Positions 1 through 13,550 of a DNA stretch of 64,000 bases are shown one piece after another (position 1 is the first letter of the stretch; each line of letters starts with the position of its first letter). Source of the stretch: Cotesia glomerata (taxonomy: Eukaryota; Arthropoda; Insecta; Hymenoptera; Braconidae); contig NC_058167.1 of assembly GCF_020080835.1 (NCBI RefSeq), forward strand, positions 14,407,403-14,471,402, written 5' to 3'. A model generated the notes under the pieces. The model ran no database searches and was not told the origin of the DNA. It was given only the letters and a program-made list of their open reading frames with translations. A program made the translations under genes and the position numbers.

Positions 1-3000
1 AAAAGGACTCAATTGAAGTGAGAATAAAAAGATTAAAGGTGGAAAGGTACATGGTAATGTATTTTATATGTATAGGAGAGAATAATAAGAGGCGAAAAAG
101 AAGTTAGGCGAGAAATACTGTTTTCTTGTGTTGCTTCTCGGTCAACGGCAGGTGCGAGACGTGCCGTCAACGTTTCCCTACATCATATGCAGGTATAAGA
201 GCAATATTCTGAATATATATATCTATATCTATATCCCTGTAGAATATTATTCTCATATATTTATATATTATGTAGACCATATAGGCTTCTTTAAGTGCAA
301 TTTCATTTGACATTCGAGGCGGAAAACAGTGACTGGAATTTCATGACCTTCAGTCCAGGCTTTTACATTTAGCTCCAACATTGCTAAGTTATTTATTGCA
401 CTTATCAGGACATGATACGATAGCGTAAGAGTAAGAGTATAAATATAAGTGTGAATTTATAAATTTAATATTAAGAGCTTGTATGTAAATAAATAAATTA
501 AATATATAAATGTATCTTAATGTATTTGTAGAAAATATTGGATACGCTCTACTGCTAATTACGCAATCACAGAACTGACCTTTAACGGTGTAACTTCTAG
601 TCACCGACGATTCGCACGGCTGTTCTTTAAATTTATATTTTTTTCTGATTTTAATTTTTTAATAATTTATTGAATTATTTTGTTGAATTAATTCTTTACA
701 GCTTTCTAGAATTAATTAATTATTTAAGGTAAATTATTGCGACACATTTTATTAAGGGATTCTGTAGAATTACAGAATTGATTGATATAAAAATTAGTAA
801 ATTTATTTATAAAAATTTTTAATAATTATCGGAATTATTAATCTTTGAATTAATTACTGAAAAATGTAGTTAAAAAATTAGTTTTAAAATTTTACTGATA
901 AAAATAAAATTTAAAAAAATGAATTTTTTTAAATTCTAGTGGTGGAAAACCCCGTAAATTATTTAATTGATAAAAATCAAAATTTTAATTAAAAAAATTT
1001 TTTATTTTTTCAAGTTATGAATTGAGATTTAATTATCAAAGAAAGTCCTTCTATTACACTTTATACGATGGACTTTAGTGGGAGGTCATTGAGCGGTCGT
1101 AAATTTCCAGGTTGTCTGAACTTTTTTCGGTAATAAATTTTTTTCGACTTTTACTCGCTCTCGGTCACTATAGTGTATAATAATTCTTTTTTTAATACAT
1201 TATTTTATTTTGTTTTATATTATAAGGCCTTTTTGTAACTCATTCCCCGCGAGGACATTACAGGCAGGTACATCCTGAGGCTCTTCGTGAGGTAATTACG
1301 GTAGCGTCTGAGTACCCGGTGAAGAATAATTAGGTACATGATAATGTCGAGCGATCAAACTTGTAACCGAGCTACAAGCTTTATAGTCTTTACTAATATA
1401 AATCCCCCGGGGTAAGAGGTAATGGATCAAAAGGCTGTTTCTCTGTCTATATCTATATCTATCTTAATCTGGACATTATTATGCCAATAGCGTCACGTAA
1501 TTTCAGTTTCAGTTACGATCATCCCGGATAATAGTCCTGAGATTCCATTTCAATTAGCACTAACTTGCTTCATCCACCGTTTTTATCAATTTCTTACTGT
1601 ACTATACGGCCTATGGAGAAATTCTATAAAATTTGCCTTTTTTTAAGTCCAAAGATAATAAAGTTTTTACTCACGCGAATAATTCGAGCTGAATTACTTC
1701 AGGTGCTATTATCGGTGGTAATTGTCGAAAATAAATTGTTATTAGTTGATTAAAACTTTTAAAAATTTTTTTAGTAAGAGTCATTTTGATGATTGAAATT
1801 TCAAAAATAATCCTAATAGATCTTTTATCCGTAATCATCATTCAAGTATCAATTGTATAAATGTTTATTTCTGCAATTGATACTTATTAAATTTAAATAG
1901 ATAAATAGTTGTTTATAATTGAAATTCGTTTATAATAGAAGAATTTGTTTATAGTTAAAAATATTTGTTAATATTTACTAAATCATTTATTAGAGACCAC
2001 TTTTCAGTCCTTAATAAATTTTTCTTAGTATTTAAAAAGATTTATTGTTAAATTAATATCAGATTTATTAAATACAAACAAATCATTTTAAATACTAAGA
2101 AATATTTTTTTAATAATAAAAAGTGGTCTCTAATAAATAATTTGTTAACTATTAACAAATATTTTTTGATACAAATAAATCCTTCTATCAGTGTACGAAA
2201 AACTTATAAGAAATTTTTCTTGTCGAAAATTTTATTCTTTATAAAAAAAGTCTGTCAATTTCGCCTTATTTTTTATTATTTAGCCAGACTTTGAATTTTA
2301 AATCCTTAAAATTTTTGGAGCAAACAAAATACGATTTTTAAAATTTTTAAATCCAACTTTAGACCAAAATATTAAAGAAAAATGATAAAAGAGGCCTTTA
2401 TTAAAAGGAGTTGAATTTTTTATAAACAAATTTCTTATCAATTTTTCCATGTCTCGTCATTTAGCCACAATCCTAATTTCAAATGAAAAAAACCCTAATA
2501 TCCAACAATTTTCACAAAATATCAGCCGCGAATTTAGAATGAAGAATTCACTGTATCAAAATGGGTACGTATATACTTAAAATTCCTTATTGAATTTATA
2601 ATAAAGGATCAACGAAACTGCACGTACGACCTTGGGAAGGAAATGCAAAGCCTTCGGGCTAAGGCGTCGATCGGTAAGGGCCCCGTATGGTACCCTTTTC
2701 GCGAACCAGTCTTAGTTCCAACGCATACAACAAACTACACACTGCACACCCATAAACTTGTACACAAAACATTGGTATACTAACCGGTCTGAAAACACCC
2801 GATTGCGACCCCTTTAGCCTCTCGAGAGAGACCGAGCGGACCCCAGGGTCTCGTCCATGCTCCCAAGCCCTATCGAGAAACACCTGGCAATCGATAGTTG
2901 AAGCTACAAAGGACTTTAAACGGACAGGACACCCGGACAGAACAGTTCTTTATTTAAAAGTCGTACCTCCGAGTATTTACATACCGATACTCTTGCCACG

Positions 3001-3278
3001 TAAATTAATAAAAAGAATTTTATCCTAGACCCTAAAAAATAAGGCCGATATTTCTAGTCACGTACATCAAAAAAATTATCATTTGCTACCACGCGGGGAT
3101 TTTATGAAGCTATAAAATTTTTTTTCAGAAAAATAAGTTATACATTTTTATTCCACGATTTTTTATTAAAAATTTCTTATCTAAAAATTCTAAGAAAATA
3201 AATTTTATCAATATTTATCTAGTAAAGTAAAGAAAAAATATTTCCCTTGCAAACTAATTAAAAAAAAAAAATATAAGT
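1..3278. other. Non-coding AT-rich sequence, no gene seen
   Basis: No open frame here resembles a known protein or shows splice-compatible exon structure. The stretch holds low-complexity AT runs, one foldback repeat near 1931-2195 (listed separately) and some more complex unique sequence around 2520-3060. It probably belongs to the long first intron of the minus-strand gene whose first exon is at 14839-14932, but no second exon was recognised, so intergenic DNA is equally possible. Confidence 0.6.
1931..2195. repeat. Foldback MITE, family with CACTGATAGAAGG ends, degraded copy
   Basis: The right end reads CCTTCTATCAGTGTA, and the inner arms (AGAGACCACTTTT and AAAAGTGGTCTCT) are inverted repeats of each other. 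The same arrangement recurs at 12851-13115, and the same terminal sequence with different inner arms recurs at 8233-8516. The left end here is degraded. Confidence 0.7.
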
Positions 3279-4179
3279 ATATGGGTGATTCTCTGTAAGG
3301 ACGTCTTAAATCTGTACAAAATTGTCCGACCAAATTATTTTTGATTTTATTAGAAAAAAAATTAACAAGGGCTACAAAACTATCAGCTTAATTATAATAA
3401 ATAAACAGCCGAATTAATTTTTGCTTTTTCGATATTTGTGTATCTTTTGCCATATAACACGACAGGGGACTGACTGCCAGGGGACTGATTTTTTTTCAAC
3501 TTTTTAAGTTCTCAATTAATGTTTACATTAATTAGAATAATATTAAGACTTATGGATCCAATTTTATAAATAAATTATAAACAAAAATAGCTGCTAGGGG
3601 ACTGAGTTTTGAAGTGGCCCAAACACATATTTCCAGAACAAACGGTGCTTTGACACTAAATAAAATGGCGATAAAGCGCTAACAGACCTATGGTTATTAA
3701 CTTACGGCTAGTTAGATCCTTATAAACCTTACAAAAGGTAAAATAACATGCTAGATTTTATTTTTTTTGGCTTTGAACTTCTGGCAGGGGACTGATCTTA
3801 AAATGCCTGGGACAAACTTTGGTTTAATGAATTTAATGAAACAAATTAACTTTCGGTACTTTTTATTGAAGAAGATTGTTAGTTAACTAATTAAGTTTAT
3901 AAACATTATGGACCAAATTATATATTATTGACGAATAACTTAAAATTTAATCTTAAAGTTTTAATTTTGGGACTGGGACAGCCCAGGGGACTGACATTTC
4001 GGTGGTTTACGAATTTATAGCAAAAAAACCAAAATTTATTCCATTTTAGTTTTCAATGCTCCAAATAGAAATGTTTTTTTACTATCGTAATAAATTTTTT
4101 TTAGTAACAAAATAACAATTTTTCTAATAAAAAAATGCCTGGGACAGCAAAAAACATCCTTACAGAGAATCACCCATAT
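3279..4179. mobile_element. Non-autonomous DNA transposon, 23-bp perfect terminal inverted repeats
   Basis: The first and last 23 bases (3279-3301 and 4157-4179) are exact inverted complements, beginning ATATGGGTGATTC. The roughly 900-bp body has no usable reading frame, so transposition would need an enzyme supplied elsewhere. The body carries five copies of AGGGGACTGA on the same strand (starting 3464, 3479, 3596, 3786 and 3985) and the phrase TGCCTGGGACA at 3802 and 4136. Flanks are TA-rich, so any target-site duplication is ambiguous. Superfamily not assigned. Confidence 0.8.
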
Positions 4180-7100
4180 ATACATAAATGTATGTATATG
4201 ACCAAATTATATTAACGCTATTGTATATTTCCGCGTTACTGAATCACTATAATAATAAAATAAAATAACGGTTTTACGGAAATTGTGCAAGAGACTAAGA
4301 CTTCCCATGGTCTTGAAGCTAGATAAAAGATGATGTTACCAGTTAGAAAGAAAGTAATAAAAGATACATTTCTATTCCTCAACTCAACTCAGGAATTTGT
4401 ATAAAATTGTCATGAAACGCATAAAACTCTTTGAAAAGTTTAAAACACTCATTTCCTTCTTCAAAATAAAAATAAAAAAAAAAACCGATTCTTTTCTTTA
4501 TTAATGAGCTTCTAATGACCAAATTAAATTGATAAACAGATCTGAACCACCCACGCGCATGTGCAAAAATGGTTCCGTGCCTGATTGCCTAGTTCTGAGG
4601 CAAAGTATCGATGGTAAACTAAATTAGGCTGATTTGTGAGGTTAATCGGCGAGTCAATAGACTGATCAGAGGCTCATACGTCGAGTAAATGACTCATGAG
4701 TCGATCGGGATCGAAAGTTTTGGAACATAAAGCGGTCATACTGATATAATAGGTATCTCTGCGTTACTTTACGAACTTACAGTGATTTATCGATTGTATT
4801 AACTCACAGCTCGGTACAATAGACTTTAGCATACAAATATCTCGTATGTACATTAAATGTATTATTACTGGCGTAGAGTACCACAAAAATACTACTAACA
4901 GAAAGAACAATAACAATAATAATGTAATAAAAGATAGAACGAGAGGTTTAATCATTTATCCCTTTTTATCGTGTCGAAGACCTTGGCCAATCGATCGGGC
5001 CCATAAAATCGACAAGCAATTTAACCTCTCATTCGTTTCTCCACTCTTAAACATTCATTTCGATTATCCCATAAATATTCAATCGTTTTGTTTAGTACTT
5101 TTTTCTTTTGTTGTGGATTATTATTATTTTTATCGTGTACTAGCAATGTGGATATGGATATGGATAAATTCGAACGACTAATACGATAAATCATCTTTCA
5201 ATATTGTAGACTGTAGGCATTAATACATACAATCGACTCAGTAATGTCTAATGTATAATTCCTTTTTATTAATATATTCTTGCATTGTACACCCAGGAAA
5301 TAAATTAAAAATTTACTGTCGCGATTGTCATACGCCCACGCGACTTCATTCTAATGTAAGATCACCTCAAGTTATAAATCGACATTCTTATTCTATTCCG
5401 CGCTTTATATAATCTATAGATAGTTATGTTTATATTCATTCATATAACGTGCGAGTCGATTCATTGTTTTATGTAGGTATTGCATAATTTATTTCTAGTG
5501 TAATTAAACTCTTAGACAATAGCTTTCAGAGGTTTCAATTAATTATTGTTTCACTGAATTTCTCATTCATTAATGATTTATTAATTAACGACACTCTTTC
5601 TTTCAACGATTTAATTATTAATTATTTAATTAAAGAAGATTGTTGATTAAACATCAATTATTTTTTTTAATTTAAGATAAAAAAGTTTTTGAAACAAAAT
5701 AAATTTTAAAATAAAAAAATTTCATGAATTTAAATAGAATTTACTAAAAAAAAAAATTTATTAGCAAGCATGTGATAACTATTAATTTTTAAAAAGGGTC
5801 CAGAGTTTCTATTGGCGGAAAAAATTTACCAAAAAAATTTCATTGGCAGTAACTAAAATTATTTTCGACCAACCAAAAATCTAGAATTTGCTTACATAGT
5901 TCTCAATATAATTTAGACAATTATCACGGTGTGAATTTTTTCAGACGTTCTATTGGTCTATTCAATAACCATTTTTTTTTTCGCATCTTAACGCTTGTTT
6001 AAGAAGTAATTTTTTACTCTAATAAATAGTAAAATTTGTTAAATAAATTATGCAATTTTTTATAAAACTTCCATAGAATCTGTCTATAAAATAAAAAAAA
6101 ATTATATGCTATAGACCTAAAACAGACAAAGGATTTCTTTTTATTTATCATAATTCTCAAGATATCGCTCGCGTGTCTCGCTCGTTTTTGTGTAATTTTC
6201 GTCAATACACACATAACACAGTACATAATACAACGCGGATGCGGCAAAGCCGTGGTGTCTTCAGAGTAACCCGATATGTCCACATCCGTTCTATTCCAGT
6301 GTAATTTTTTGATCCTCCGTACTCCGTATCTCTTCATCTTCATCCTGAGTTCTTATATATAAATATATACTCATACACAATTTACCTGATCCTTTGGGTC
6401 TTTCTATTGATATTATTTTTTAGTAAATTTTAAACACAATTACAAAGCAAATAATCCGTATGAGTATTCGTTAACATGGATGCGGGAGTGTAAAACTTTC
6501 TGTTCTGTTCTATTATTATATATAATACATATCTGAAGATGTAAAAAGGTGAATAAATATAATGGAAGCCACTGGGGTGCCGACTAACTTCCATAGAAAA
6601 TTGATAACAAATCTTGATTTTATCACGAGTTACTACAAGAAGATCTCCTCGGTTATGTGGATGATACACATGTGATTTTTGCGTGCAATTTAGTTTTATT
6701 ACTCTGTGATATAATAATCGTAATCTTGTTTTGGAACAAATCATTTTTTTAAATTCCTTTTATGAACACAGAAAAAATAATTAATTTATTTGAGTAAATT
6801 ATTTTCTTAATATTGAACATTTTAATTTGAAAATTTCAATTTATTAAAAAATCTATTTTTTTTTAATAAAAAAATTTTTTTTTAATAAAATTTTTCAACT
6901 ATCAATTTTAAAAAAATTTTTGAAGTTGACAAAAAGCGCTTTTGGTCTTAAAAAAAAAAATAACTCTTAAAAGCCAAAAAAAATTTTTTTTAAATATTAC
7001 GTAAGCTTTAAGTAATAATTTTTAATAAAAAATTGACGATAATTTCAGCACGTAACGTATAAATAAATAAAAAAAGATTAATTTAGAGAAAAAAACGACT

Positions 7101-7992
7101 CAAACTAAACAAAGTTACACACGTTCCGTCGTGCAAGCATGTAATATGACCCAACGGGCCGTGTCGGTAGTTAAAGTCACGGAACTGTTTGCCCTGGTGA
7201 GTGAACGCGTGAAAAATTAATTATCGGTCCATGAGCCCATGAGTGCTATGTACTCGATGCAAAATGTCTTGTTTACCTCCCACATATGCACCACACCTTG
7301 ACTAAAACTAAACATTTAGTTTCACTTACTTTTTTTTGTTTTATCTGAACCGAAAAACTAACCCGATAAATTCCTATGCATTTTATACTTTACAGAGTAA
7401 TTGAATTAAGCACACATAAAGTATATATTTAACATCAACAGCAAAAGCTTAAGATCATACACCTCCTTGCGCCATTTATCAACGATGATGAAAATAAAAG
7501 CTAGTAAGTGATACAACACGAGTTAAGTTGTGATTAATCGATAGGATATGTCGCATCATTGACCTCAAGGAATGAGAGAAGCCCTGTAGTCTGTAGGACG
7601 ATAATTTATATCGTATTCGATTAAATTACTCAGCTATAAAATCGTCAAATTTAATCCACATGTTTTGTTAAATATTCCCACAGTAGTTATAGTCAGTACG
7701 GCTTCTTAATCATGGTGTTGAAGACTTTGATAGAATTAAGAAAAATCTGGGAATTTTAATAGAAGCCATTTGTTGTATCAAGTCACAATTACGTATCACT
7801 TCAATGAATAAATTAATTTTTTTAAGTTTGAAATCGCAATTCTGAGTTTAATATTGGAGATATGGAAAAATAAATGATAAGAGAGCTTTTTTGTTGAAAA
7901 TTTAATTTTCTAAAAGAAAAGTCTTTATCAATTTTACCTTATCTCTTATCATTTATTCAAAATTTAAATTTTGAAAGTTAAAGTCAGAATTT
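4180..7992. other. Non-coding sequence, no gene seen
   Basis: Unique AT-rich sequence with A and T runs. The open frames within it (for example 4846-5181 and 6014-6343) have low-complexity composition, no domain similarity and no splice context, and are treated as chance. No RNA gene or terminal repeat was recognised. Confidence 0.6.
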
Positions 7993-8219
7993 TACACTGA
8001 CAAAAAAATTAACTTGAATCAAGAGAAAAGTTCTTGAACCAAGGAAAAAATTTTGAAGAGTTTCAGTGTCTTGAATCAAAACGAAAAAATCTTGAATTAA
8101 ATAAAATTTACTTAAACCAAGAAAAATTTCTTAGTTTAAGAATTTTTCTACTGAAATCAAAAGGATGAAATTCTTCAAAATTATTTACTTGGTTCAAGTA
8201 AATTTTTTTTTTCTGTGTA
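7993..8219. repeat. Foldback MITE, family rich in CTTGAATCAAG
   Basis: The ends read ACACTGACAAAAAAATTAA and its approximate complement TTTTTTTTTTCTGTGT. The interior is made of CTTGAATCAAG or CTTGAACCAAG-like units in opposite orientations, so the whole element folds back. Related copies lie at 21023-21248 and, interrupted by another element, at about 48540-49018. Confidence 0.7.
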
Positions 8220-8232
8220 TAATTAAACAAAC

Positions 8233-8516
8233 TACACTGATAGAAGGATTTCTTAGTATTTAAAAAGATTTCTTTGTATTTAAGAAATCATTTCTTAAAC
8301 ATCATTTCTTAGTATTTAAAAAATATTTCTTAAATACAAATAAATATTTCTTAAATATTAAGAAATATAACTACTAAGAAATATTTCTTAAATACAAAGA
8401 AATATTTCTTAAATACTAAGAAATATTTTTTAAATGCTAAGAAATGATGTTTAAGAAATGATTTCTTAAATACAAAGAAATCTTCTTAAATGCTAAGAAA
8501 TCCTTCTATCAGTGTA
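8233..8516. repeat. Foldback MITE, family with CACTGATAGAAGG ends, best copy
   Basis: The left end TACACTGATAGAAGGATTTC is mirrored by GAAATCCTTCTATCAGTGTA at the right end. The interior is a near-perfect palindrome of TTTCTTAGTATTTAA-type units. It starts only 13 bp after the preceding element. Confidence 0.8.
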
Positions 8517-10886
8517 TATTGGTTTCAAAGTTGAAAATTTCAATTTCTGGTTAAAATATTGAAAATACAAAAAAATTCTTAGTAATTTTTTTAAATCTCC
8601 TGTCTGTTAGTCAAAATTTTAATAACAAATACAAAAAATTCTATATATAATTTAAAATATTTTAGTTAAAAGTCAAAAACGATTGAAATGGTCCATTGAA
8701 AAAAATAATTTGCCGCAGCAAAAAAAAAATCAATTGAAAAAAAGATCCGTAGCAATAAATATCCGAAAGTATATTCTTAGAGTAAAAATTATTAGCAGCA
8801 AGTCGGAGTTAAAATGTCCCACGAGATCGGGAGTATAATCAGAAGGAATGTACAGTAAATCTGAGGATCTTAGTCTTGAAATCAGAGGATGGTTTGAGTT
8901 TATAAGGGGGCGCCGAGCTGTCCGTGGTCTGACTGACGGCACAATCCTTGATCCTTTCTAAGGATACTCTTCTGGATCGGGCAATGAGTTTCTGGCGTCT
9001 GAGGGTTAAAGGAAGTATCTGAACTTGGACAAGCCCAGAAGAAGGAAAAGGATAAGGAGAATAAGAAGGAACATCAGGATCAGAAGCTGAAGCTTCTGAT
9101 CTCAGCCAGAATAAGAATTCTTAAGGAAGAGACATCAAAGTATCGGGAGTATCAGGGAGCATCAATAGCACGAGGAAGCTCGAGAGCTCTCATTCTCAAC
9201 GGGAATGGGCTCTCCGACGTCAAGTATCAAGTATATTGCCAGATATCGAACGAGAGTAAGAATAAATCGAGTGAGATAAAGAGCAGAGCCCATCAGCCCG
9301 CTCTTGGATTCAGACTAAGACTGAAATCTTTAGTTTTTAAATAAAAATAAAGGGGGACAGCACCAGAAGAAGATGAAGTAGAGGACTCGGTAAGACGACT
9401 ACGAAACGACAACGACGGATCGACGTGTGCCCACTCGGGTTGCAAGTGAAGGTCCTTAATTATGCGGTTTTACGCGCAAACCTCAAGGTAGAAGGGGACA
9501 GAGAAGCACCCATCCAGAGATATCCAACTGGAGATCCTCTGCTCCGAGTCTGGAGTGAAAGACGCGGACAGACAGAATGAAAAACCGAGATTCAATGGAT
9601 AAAGAATATATAAGAGAAGAGAGAGATAAAACTAACGAATGAGACAGATGCATTATTCTTCATCCTCATCTTGTTCTTCTCCAGGCCCAGTATCCTTCAC
9701 TTCAAGATGGACGAATGCAAATGTCCGTATATATTGAAGGGTAGAGAAAGAGCCCAACAGAGATGAAAGAGCCAACAGCCAAGAGGAAAGGGGGCTCATC
9801 CAAGATCCACCAGCCACCCCTCCGAGATCTTGCCCTTTTAGTTAGCAGATGCCGCGAGATACCGGCTCTCCTTTACCTCTACACTCTCCTATCTGACTTC
9901 TTATCTCAGCTCACACATTACACACACATCATACGCTTCAAACAATTATTACACTTATTTTTACAGAATATTCTTCAACCTGGATAATTAATATTTTATC
10001 ACCCTGCCTTGGATTAATTTTTTTAAAGCAGTAATCTGAAAAATTCATCAGGAAAAAATTGATTTTGAGTTTTAAATTTTGATCTCTTTTTTAAATCACT
10101 AAATTGTTGGAAATTTAATGTTAAGATTGACTATAAAATCAACAGTACTGAATTAGAAATAATTCTAGGGATCATTTTATCAATTTTAAGGATTAGGATT
10201 GAAAACAAGTGGAATGTAATGAGAAAAAAAATTAGTGATAAGCTTTAAACTGTTTAAACACCAGGGCAATAAATTAGTCGCATATAATAATTACGAATAC
10301 TGATAGATCATCTCATAAGTAATTCGTAATTACAGGTCTGTAAGTATCAGTCTATTTAAATACAGGAATGGAGTCGTAAAAGCTGAGAGTTGATAGGATA
10401 CACGGCAATATCTATGGGTAACTCGTCTAGTGTAGGGTATATTATCCATAGGTGGACTTGAAATCAATTCGAAATTTACGAGGCTTTCTTATTGGTATCA
10501 ACATAATATAACAGCAACCGGTTATACCTGTTGGGTTTTATTCTAAACCGTTCCTAATAATTCTCAGGTCAGGTCGTATCCTACCGTACGTGCACTTACT
10601 CCACAACATGCCCAGATAATATACAAACAATAATAATATAATACTATAATACTGGTGAGTACAATGGCTACTTCTATTACGTTTGCTATAAAATATCTTT
10701 GTCAATATAAGTCACTATCGATACAGGGCTTTCGAGTAAGGAAAATAGTTTGTTGAAAGAAGATTCTGATAAAGCTTAAGATTGTATGTTCATTTTTTTT
10801 TTTTAAATTATACATTTCTAGAATTATTTAAATGTTCTTTTTTATCTTTTCAATTTTTGTAAAAAAAATTTGTATTTTAATAAAAA
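8517..10886. other. Non-coding; compositionally distinct block 8900-9990
   Basis: From about 8900 to 9990 the sequence is clearly richer in G and C and purine-biased (many AGAAGA, GGGGACAG and CCAGAG stretches) compared with the surrounding AT-rich DNA. No long reading frame or known motif supports a protein. It could be an exon or promoter of a non-coding transcript, or a conserved regulatory block. Nothing recognisable was seen in the remainder. Confidence 0.45.
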
Positions 10887-11640
10887 TTAGCAATCTTGCA
10901 GTCACTGTGTGACTGCCGTGGCTTGTGAACTATAAATAAAATTTTGTTTTATTAAATAATGAATTTTGTTAAATTACACTGTACTTTTTTAACTATTGAC
11001 GTTTTTCAAGACATAAGCTCATCTCGATGTTACACTCATCAAGAGCTTTCATTTGAGTACCCTCATGCATTTTGATATATTTTTCATATATACATATATA
11101 TTCATATATATAATATATATAAGTATATGAAAAAATGATGTGGGTATTTGAATGAAAGGTCTTAATGAGTGTAACATCGGGATGAGCTTATATCTTTAAA
11201 AATGTCAATAGTTCACGAGATACAAAGTCATTTTTTAATTATTGATATTTTTAAAGATATAAGCTCATCCCGATGTTACACTAATCGAGACCTTTCATTT
11301 GAGTACCCACATGGCATTTTTTATATATTTTATATATATATGGTATTTGTGAAATATATATAATATATAAATATATGAAAAATTGATGTGGGTACTCAAA
11401 TGAAAGGTCTTGATGAATGTAACATCGGGATGAGCTTATATCTTTAAAAATGTCAATAGTTCACGAGATACAGGGTCATTTCTTAATTATGTATCTAGAG
11501 ATAAAGTATTTTCGAATGTAGCCTAAATACGTATCATCATAAATTGACTATTGGTGAAAATGATATGAAAACTTGAAAAGGCAAAACTCCAGGTCCAGAC
11601 TTTTCCAACGATACCAAATTTAACCGTATAAACCCATTTT
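10887..11640 (-). mobile_element. Non-autonomous Helitron-like element, minus orientation
   Basis: Read on the minus strand, the 3' end is CTAA followed by T. It is preceded by a perfect 8-bp-stem hairpin, GCAGTCAC TGT GTGACTGC by palindrome (10898-10916). The interior alternates direct and inverted copies of a unit containing GATATAAGCTCATCCCGATG and TTTCATTTGAGTACCCA, separated by AT-rich spacers. The 5' end (right side) is degraded, so the right limit is approximate. Confidence 0.75.
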
Positions 11641-12850
11641 ATAATTTTAGTTTTTTTATTTTAAAAATTTGTAATTGAATTTAAATGAAACAAACATTCC
11701 CACGTTTTACCAAGTGATAGAAGACTCTAAAATGAAATAAAATAAATGAGTTCTAATGAATGGAATAGTGGGATTTAATAAAAGGCGACAGATCGTAAGT
11801 CGTCGTCATAATCATCTTTGATTCCTTGTCTCGTGTGAAAGCACCAGTACAAGATTTTAGTCGATGCCGAGTTTTAGTATATATCAGCGGCTAACACAAC
11901 ATAAACCGAATAGCATGAACAGTAGAGTGTATAGTAGTTTGCGAGCAGCAGATATAGAGGATCGGTTTCTAAGGAGAGAAGTAAAGAGAAAGCCTGAGAA
12001 CTTGACTGACGACGAAGAGCTAATCCTTACTATACCCGTATAGAGCACCAAGAGTCTAGTGCATGCTTGTCTAATGTAAGTGTACGGGTATAAGAAAGAT
12101 CTAAGGAGCCAGCTTTCGTACTCGGGAGCGGCTACCACAACGTAACCCATGACTCCTTCATTCCTTCCCCTCGTACCATCACACACCACCATACCTAACC
12201 AGAGAATTCGCATACTCTATTTACTATTACTATCATGTATATCCTACATTTATAGACGTACGGACATATATGCTTATAACAGCAATAGTATTTCTCAGAA
12301 TGCACGAATTGCAATTAAATGATCTCGTTTTATAGTTCACGTACACATTTAACTGCAGATTAGACTAAATTATTTCTTCGTCTCAGATTATTCATCTAAT
12401 TTATTTTTCTTCTTGCTTCGTAGATATCATTTTTATTTATATTACTTTATCTTACTCAGAACTCCAGTCCAGGTGCTAGTTGCGCCATCCGATGCATTTA
12501 TAATTTTAATTACAAAGCGAGGTTTAATTTTACACTTTGCTGGTCGATTATGAAGCTAATTAAACAATGATACTAAAATTATCAACCATTATTTGGTTTT
12601 ATTTAAAAAATAAATTAGTACCAAGAAAATATTTTAAAAAATTGCATTCATAGTTTTAAAAATTTTTAAGTTAAATTTTAAAAAATTTTTTTCACATAAT
12701 AATTTATTTCTTAAATAAAACTAAAGAATTTACGGATGTCTCTTGATTTTATTATCATAAATGAATAGACTAATAGACTCCAAAAAAAATATTTAAATTT
12801 AAATGCTTATAAAAAGCATTAAGCACTTTGGCTGCTCAATTTTAAAACAC
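11641..12850. other. Non-coding sequence, no gene seen
   Basis: Unique sequence. The block 11800-12230 is of higher complexity and contains a 109-codon minus-strand frame with no recognisable domain and no supporting splice context. It is left uncalled. Confidence 0.5.
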
Positions 12851-13115
12851 ATACTGATAGAAGGATTTGTTTATAGTTAAAAATATTTGTTAATATTTAA
12901 CAAATCATTTATTAGAGATTACTTTTTAGTCCTTAACAAATATTTCTTAGTATTTAAAAAGATTTATTAATATTTAATAGATGACTATCAAATTTATTAA
13001 ATACAATCAAATCATTTTAAATATTAAGAAATATTTGTTTAATACTAAAAAGTGGTCTCTAATAAATGATTTTTTAACAAATATTTTTTAATATAAATAA
13101 ATCCTTCTATCAGTG
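12851..13115. repeat. Foldback MITE, family with CACTGATAGAAGG ends
   Basis: The ends ACTGATAGAAGGATTTGT and AAATCCTTCTATCAGT are inverted complements. The inner arms match the copy at 1931-2195, including the AGTGGTCTCTAATAAAT segment. Confidence 0.75.
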
Positions 13116-13383
13116 CAGTAACTGCAAAATTTTTATACCTGATTTTTTTTTATAACTTTTAGACTTTAATTTCAAGTATTTTTCTTAAAAATATTTATAT
13201 TCATTTTCTATTCATAAATCAAATTTTTTTTCAATTAGGCGCGCAAATTTTTTTTAATAAGAAAAATTTTTAAAAATCTTAAAATTGTCAGTTCCTGTGT
13301 TTTTAAATTGGGCAGCAGTAAGTTTTACTCACTGATAACAATGTAAATGCGTTTTACTTAAAAAAAAAAAACCATAAGAGTAA

Positions 13384-13550
13384 ATGACACTGAAGTTAGC
13401 AGACGTGTCAAAATTTCTGATTTTTTTTATTAATTAAATTACAACTAAAAAGATATTTCTAAAAAATTGCACTTATAGTTTTTCAAGTTTTTTACATGTG
13501 ACAATTTTTTTAATAAAAAATTTTGAAATGTCAGTTAACTTCATTTTCAT
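13384..13550. repeat. Short foldback MITE, TTAGCCGACA family, variant ends
   Basis: The ends GAAGTTAGCAGACG and its approximate complement near TGTCAGTTAACTTCATTTTC flank a T-rich and A-rich palindrome of about 167 bp with the family signature TTGCACTTATAGTTTTTCAAG. This is the most abundant repeat in the window. Confidence 0.65.

Noticed and set aside
10887..11510. Possible CRISPR-like regularly spaced repeats
   Set aside because: Units alternate in orientation, spacers are TA microsatellites, and the host is a eukaryote. The ends fit a Helitron-like element.
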